Assembly: GCA_902770195.1 (NCBI GenBank)
Contig: CACXSA010000005.1
Span: 1 to 43,698 of the forward strand
Origin: an uncultured Prevotellaceae bacterium
GTDB taxonomy: Bacteria; Bacteroidota; Bacteroidia; Bacteroidales; Bacteroidaceae
Length of the DNA stretch: 43,698 bases
Direction of reading: 5' to 3'
Shown: positions 42,835 through 43,698 of the stretch, in pieces
Position numbering within the stretch: position 1 is the first letter of the stretch
Layout: every line of letters starts with the position of its first letter
The notes under the pieces: model-generated
Seen by the model: only the letters and a program-made list of their open reading frames with translations
Database searches by the model: none
Told to the model about the DNA's origin: nothing
Made by a program: the position numbers and the translations under genes

Positions 42835-43698
42835 ATGAATATCAAGAAAGTATTGTTATCTTGCCTGATGCTGGCTGGCACCCTGTCCGTTTCTGCACAG
42901 GAGGCTAAGATAGAGTATGTACACAATCCATATTGGTACATACAGCTTCAGGGCGGTGCCCAGTACACCCTTGGTGAGACAGATTTCAAAGATCTGATTT
43001 CTCCAAACGTACAGGTATCATTAGGTCGTCAGTTCTCTCCAATATTTGGCGCACGTCTGTCGGTGAACGCTTGGCAGAGCCGTGCTGGTATAGATCTGAA
43101 TTCTTTCCAGTACAATGCTGTTGTTAGCACTAATGGTGGTCACATGCCTGCTATCATGAATCGCGAGGGCGGTCAGGTAAAATGGAAGTGGATGTATGTT
43201 GCTCCTGGCATTGATTTCACAGTTAATCTGTCAAATATCCTCTATGGCTACAATCCTAATCGTGTATTCAATGTAAGTGCCTTCATCGGTGGTGGTTTGA
43301 ACATCGGTTGGGGTATGGATAAGGAGAGCAACTGGGAGAATTCTGCACTTGCTCAAGCCTATTATCAGCATACAGGTAACCCTGAGAATATTTCTTATGC
43401 TTGGACTGGTACTAAGGTTCGCGGTTACGGTCGTGCAGGTCTTGCTGCCGATTTCCGTATCAGCGAGGCTGTAAGCCTGGGTCTGGAAGTTAACGCCAAT
43501 ACCCTGAGCGACCGTTACAATGGTAAGAAAGCTAAGAACTGGGACTGGTATTTCAACGCACTGGCTGGTGTTAAGATCAACCTTGGTAAGACTCACTCTA
43601 CTCGCACCATCGAGGCTCCACAGCCTGTTGAACGCGTTGTTGAGAAGGTTGTCGAGAAGATCGTTGAGAAGCCATGTCCTCCTGTAGTAGCTACTCAG
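42835..43698 (+). CDS. OmpA-family outer membrane protein (partial, 3' end missing)
   Basis: 288 codons are open to the window edge. Signal peptide (MNIKKVLLSCLMLAGTLSVSAQ), then an eight-strand-type barrel (WYIQLQGGAQYTLGETDF, VFNVSAFIGGGLNIGWGMD, GRAGLAADFRISEAVSLGLE). The last residues are the linker PQPVERVVEKVVEKIVEKPC, which in Prevotella and Bacteroides leads to a peptidoglycan-binding OmpA domain, here outside the window. Codon use is as biased as in the preceding lipoprotein gene, with which it is probably co-transcribed. Confidence 0.9.
   Translation, partial: MNIKKVLLSCLMLAGTLSVSAQEAKIEYVHNPYWYIQLQGGAQYTLGETDFKDLISPNVQVSLGRQFSPIFGARLSVNAWQSRAGIDLNSFQYNAVVSTNGGHMPAIMNREGGQVKWKWMYVAPGIDFTVNLSNILYGYNPNRVFNVSAFIGGGLNIGWGMDKESNWENSALAQAYYQHTGNPENISYAWTGTKVRGYGRAGLAADFRISEAVSLGLEVNANTLSDRYNGKKAKNWDWYFNALAGVKINLGKTHSTRTIEAPQPVERVVEKVVEKIVEKPCPPVVATQ

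Overview
The window looks like a chromosomal segment of a Bacteroidales bacterium, most likely Prevotella or a close relative. Promoters are of the Bacteroidetes type (a TAnnTTTG -7 box, in several cases with TTG/TTTG about 19-20 bases upstream). Starts lack Shine-Dalgarno sequences. Families restricted to or typical of the phylum occur: DUF3244, DUF4248, a 'smalltalk' small protein, VirE/DUF3874, DUF6443-type RHS, an OstA-like protein, and an OmpA with a Val/Glu/Lys/Pro linker. The core gene orders DUF177-rpmF-fabH-era-der, tig, clpP-clpX-recQ and guaB-PPIase-surA-ostA-mutL fit the same group.

Bases 1-110 hold the 3' end of a 5S rRNA and its terminator, so the window starts just behind an rRNA operon. 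Bases 157-10720 are an accessory locus. A membrane-spanning TPR/helix-turn-helix regulator is followed by a small secreted DUF3244 protein and two large RHS proteins, each with its own signal peptide. The second RHS protein ends in an AT-rich toxin tip that looks like a PD-(D/E)xK nuclease, followed at once by a probable immunity gene and then by a secreted protein with a C-terminal sorting-like domain. I read it as a regulated, Sec-exported polymorphic toxin system whose RHS shell is divided between two polypeptides.

Bases 10721-13290 carry a strongly structured RNA leader with a hypothetical gene. Converging on it is a three-gene HipB / HipA-N-domain / HipA-kinase operon resembling HipBST, with paired palindromic operators. 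Bases 13355-16457 are the Bacteroidetes cassette VirE-DUF4248-HU-smalltalk-amidase, interspersed with repeats.

From 16500 on the window is mostly core genome: an orphan histidine kinase; the DUF177-L32-FabH-Era-Der operon with a small lipoprotein; MlaFE on the minus strand; LptB with a pectate lyase directly behind it; trigger factor; ClpPX and RecQ; and GuaB, two parvulin-type chaperones, an OstA-like protein and MutL. The end holds a large lipoprotein and a truncated OmpA. Lipid and LPS transport (MlaFE, LptB, OstA-like) and outer-membrane protein folding (trigger factor, SurA-like) are well represented.

Features that ordinary gene calling would miss are a 32-residue minus-strand gene with its own promoter and terminator (22310-22408), the 128-nt rod-like RNA (10866-10993), 7-bp-period repeats directly at gene ends at several places, a palindromic repeat inserted in frame in era, and several genes whose promoters leave almost no 5' leader.
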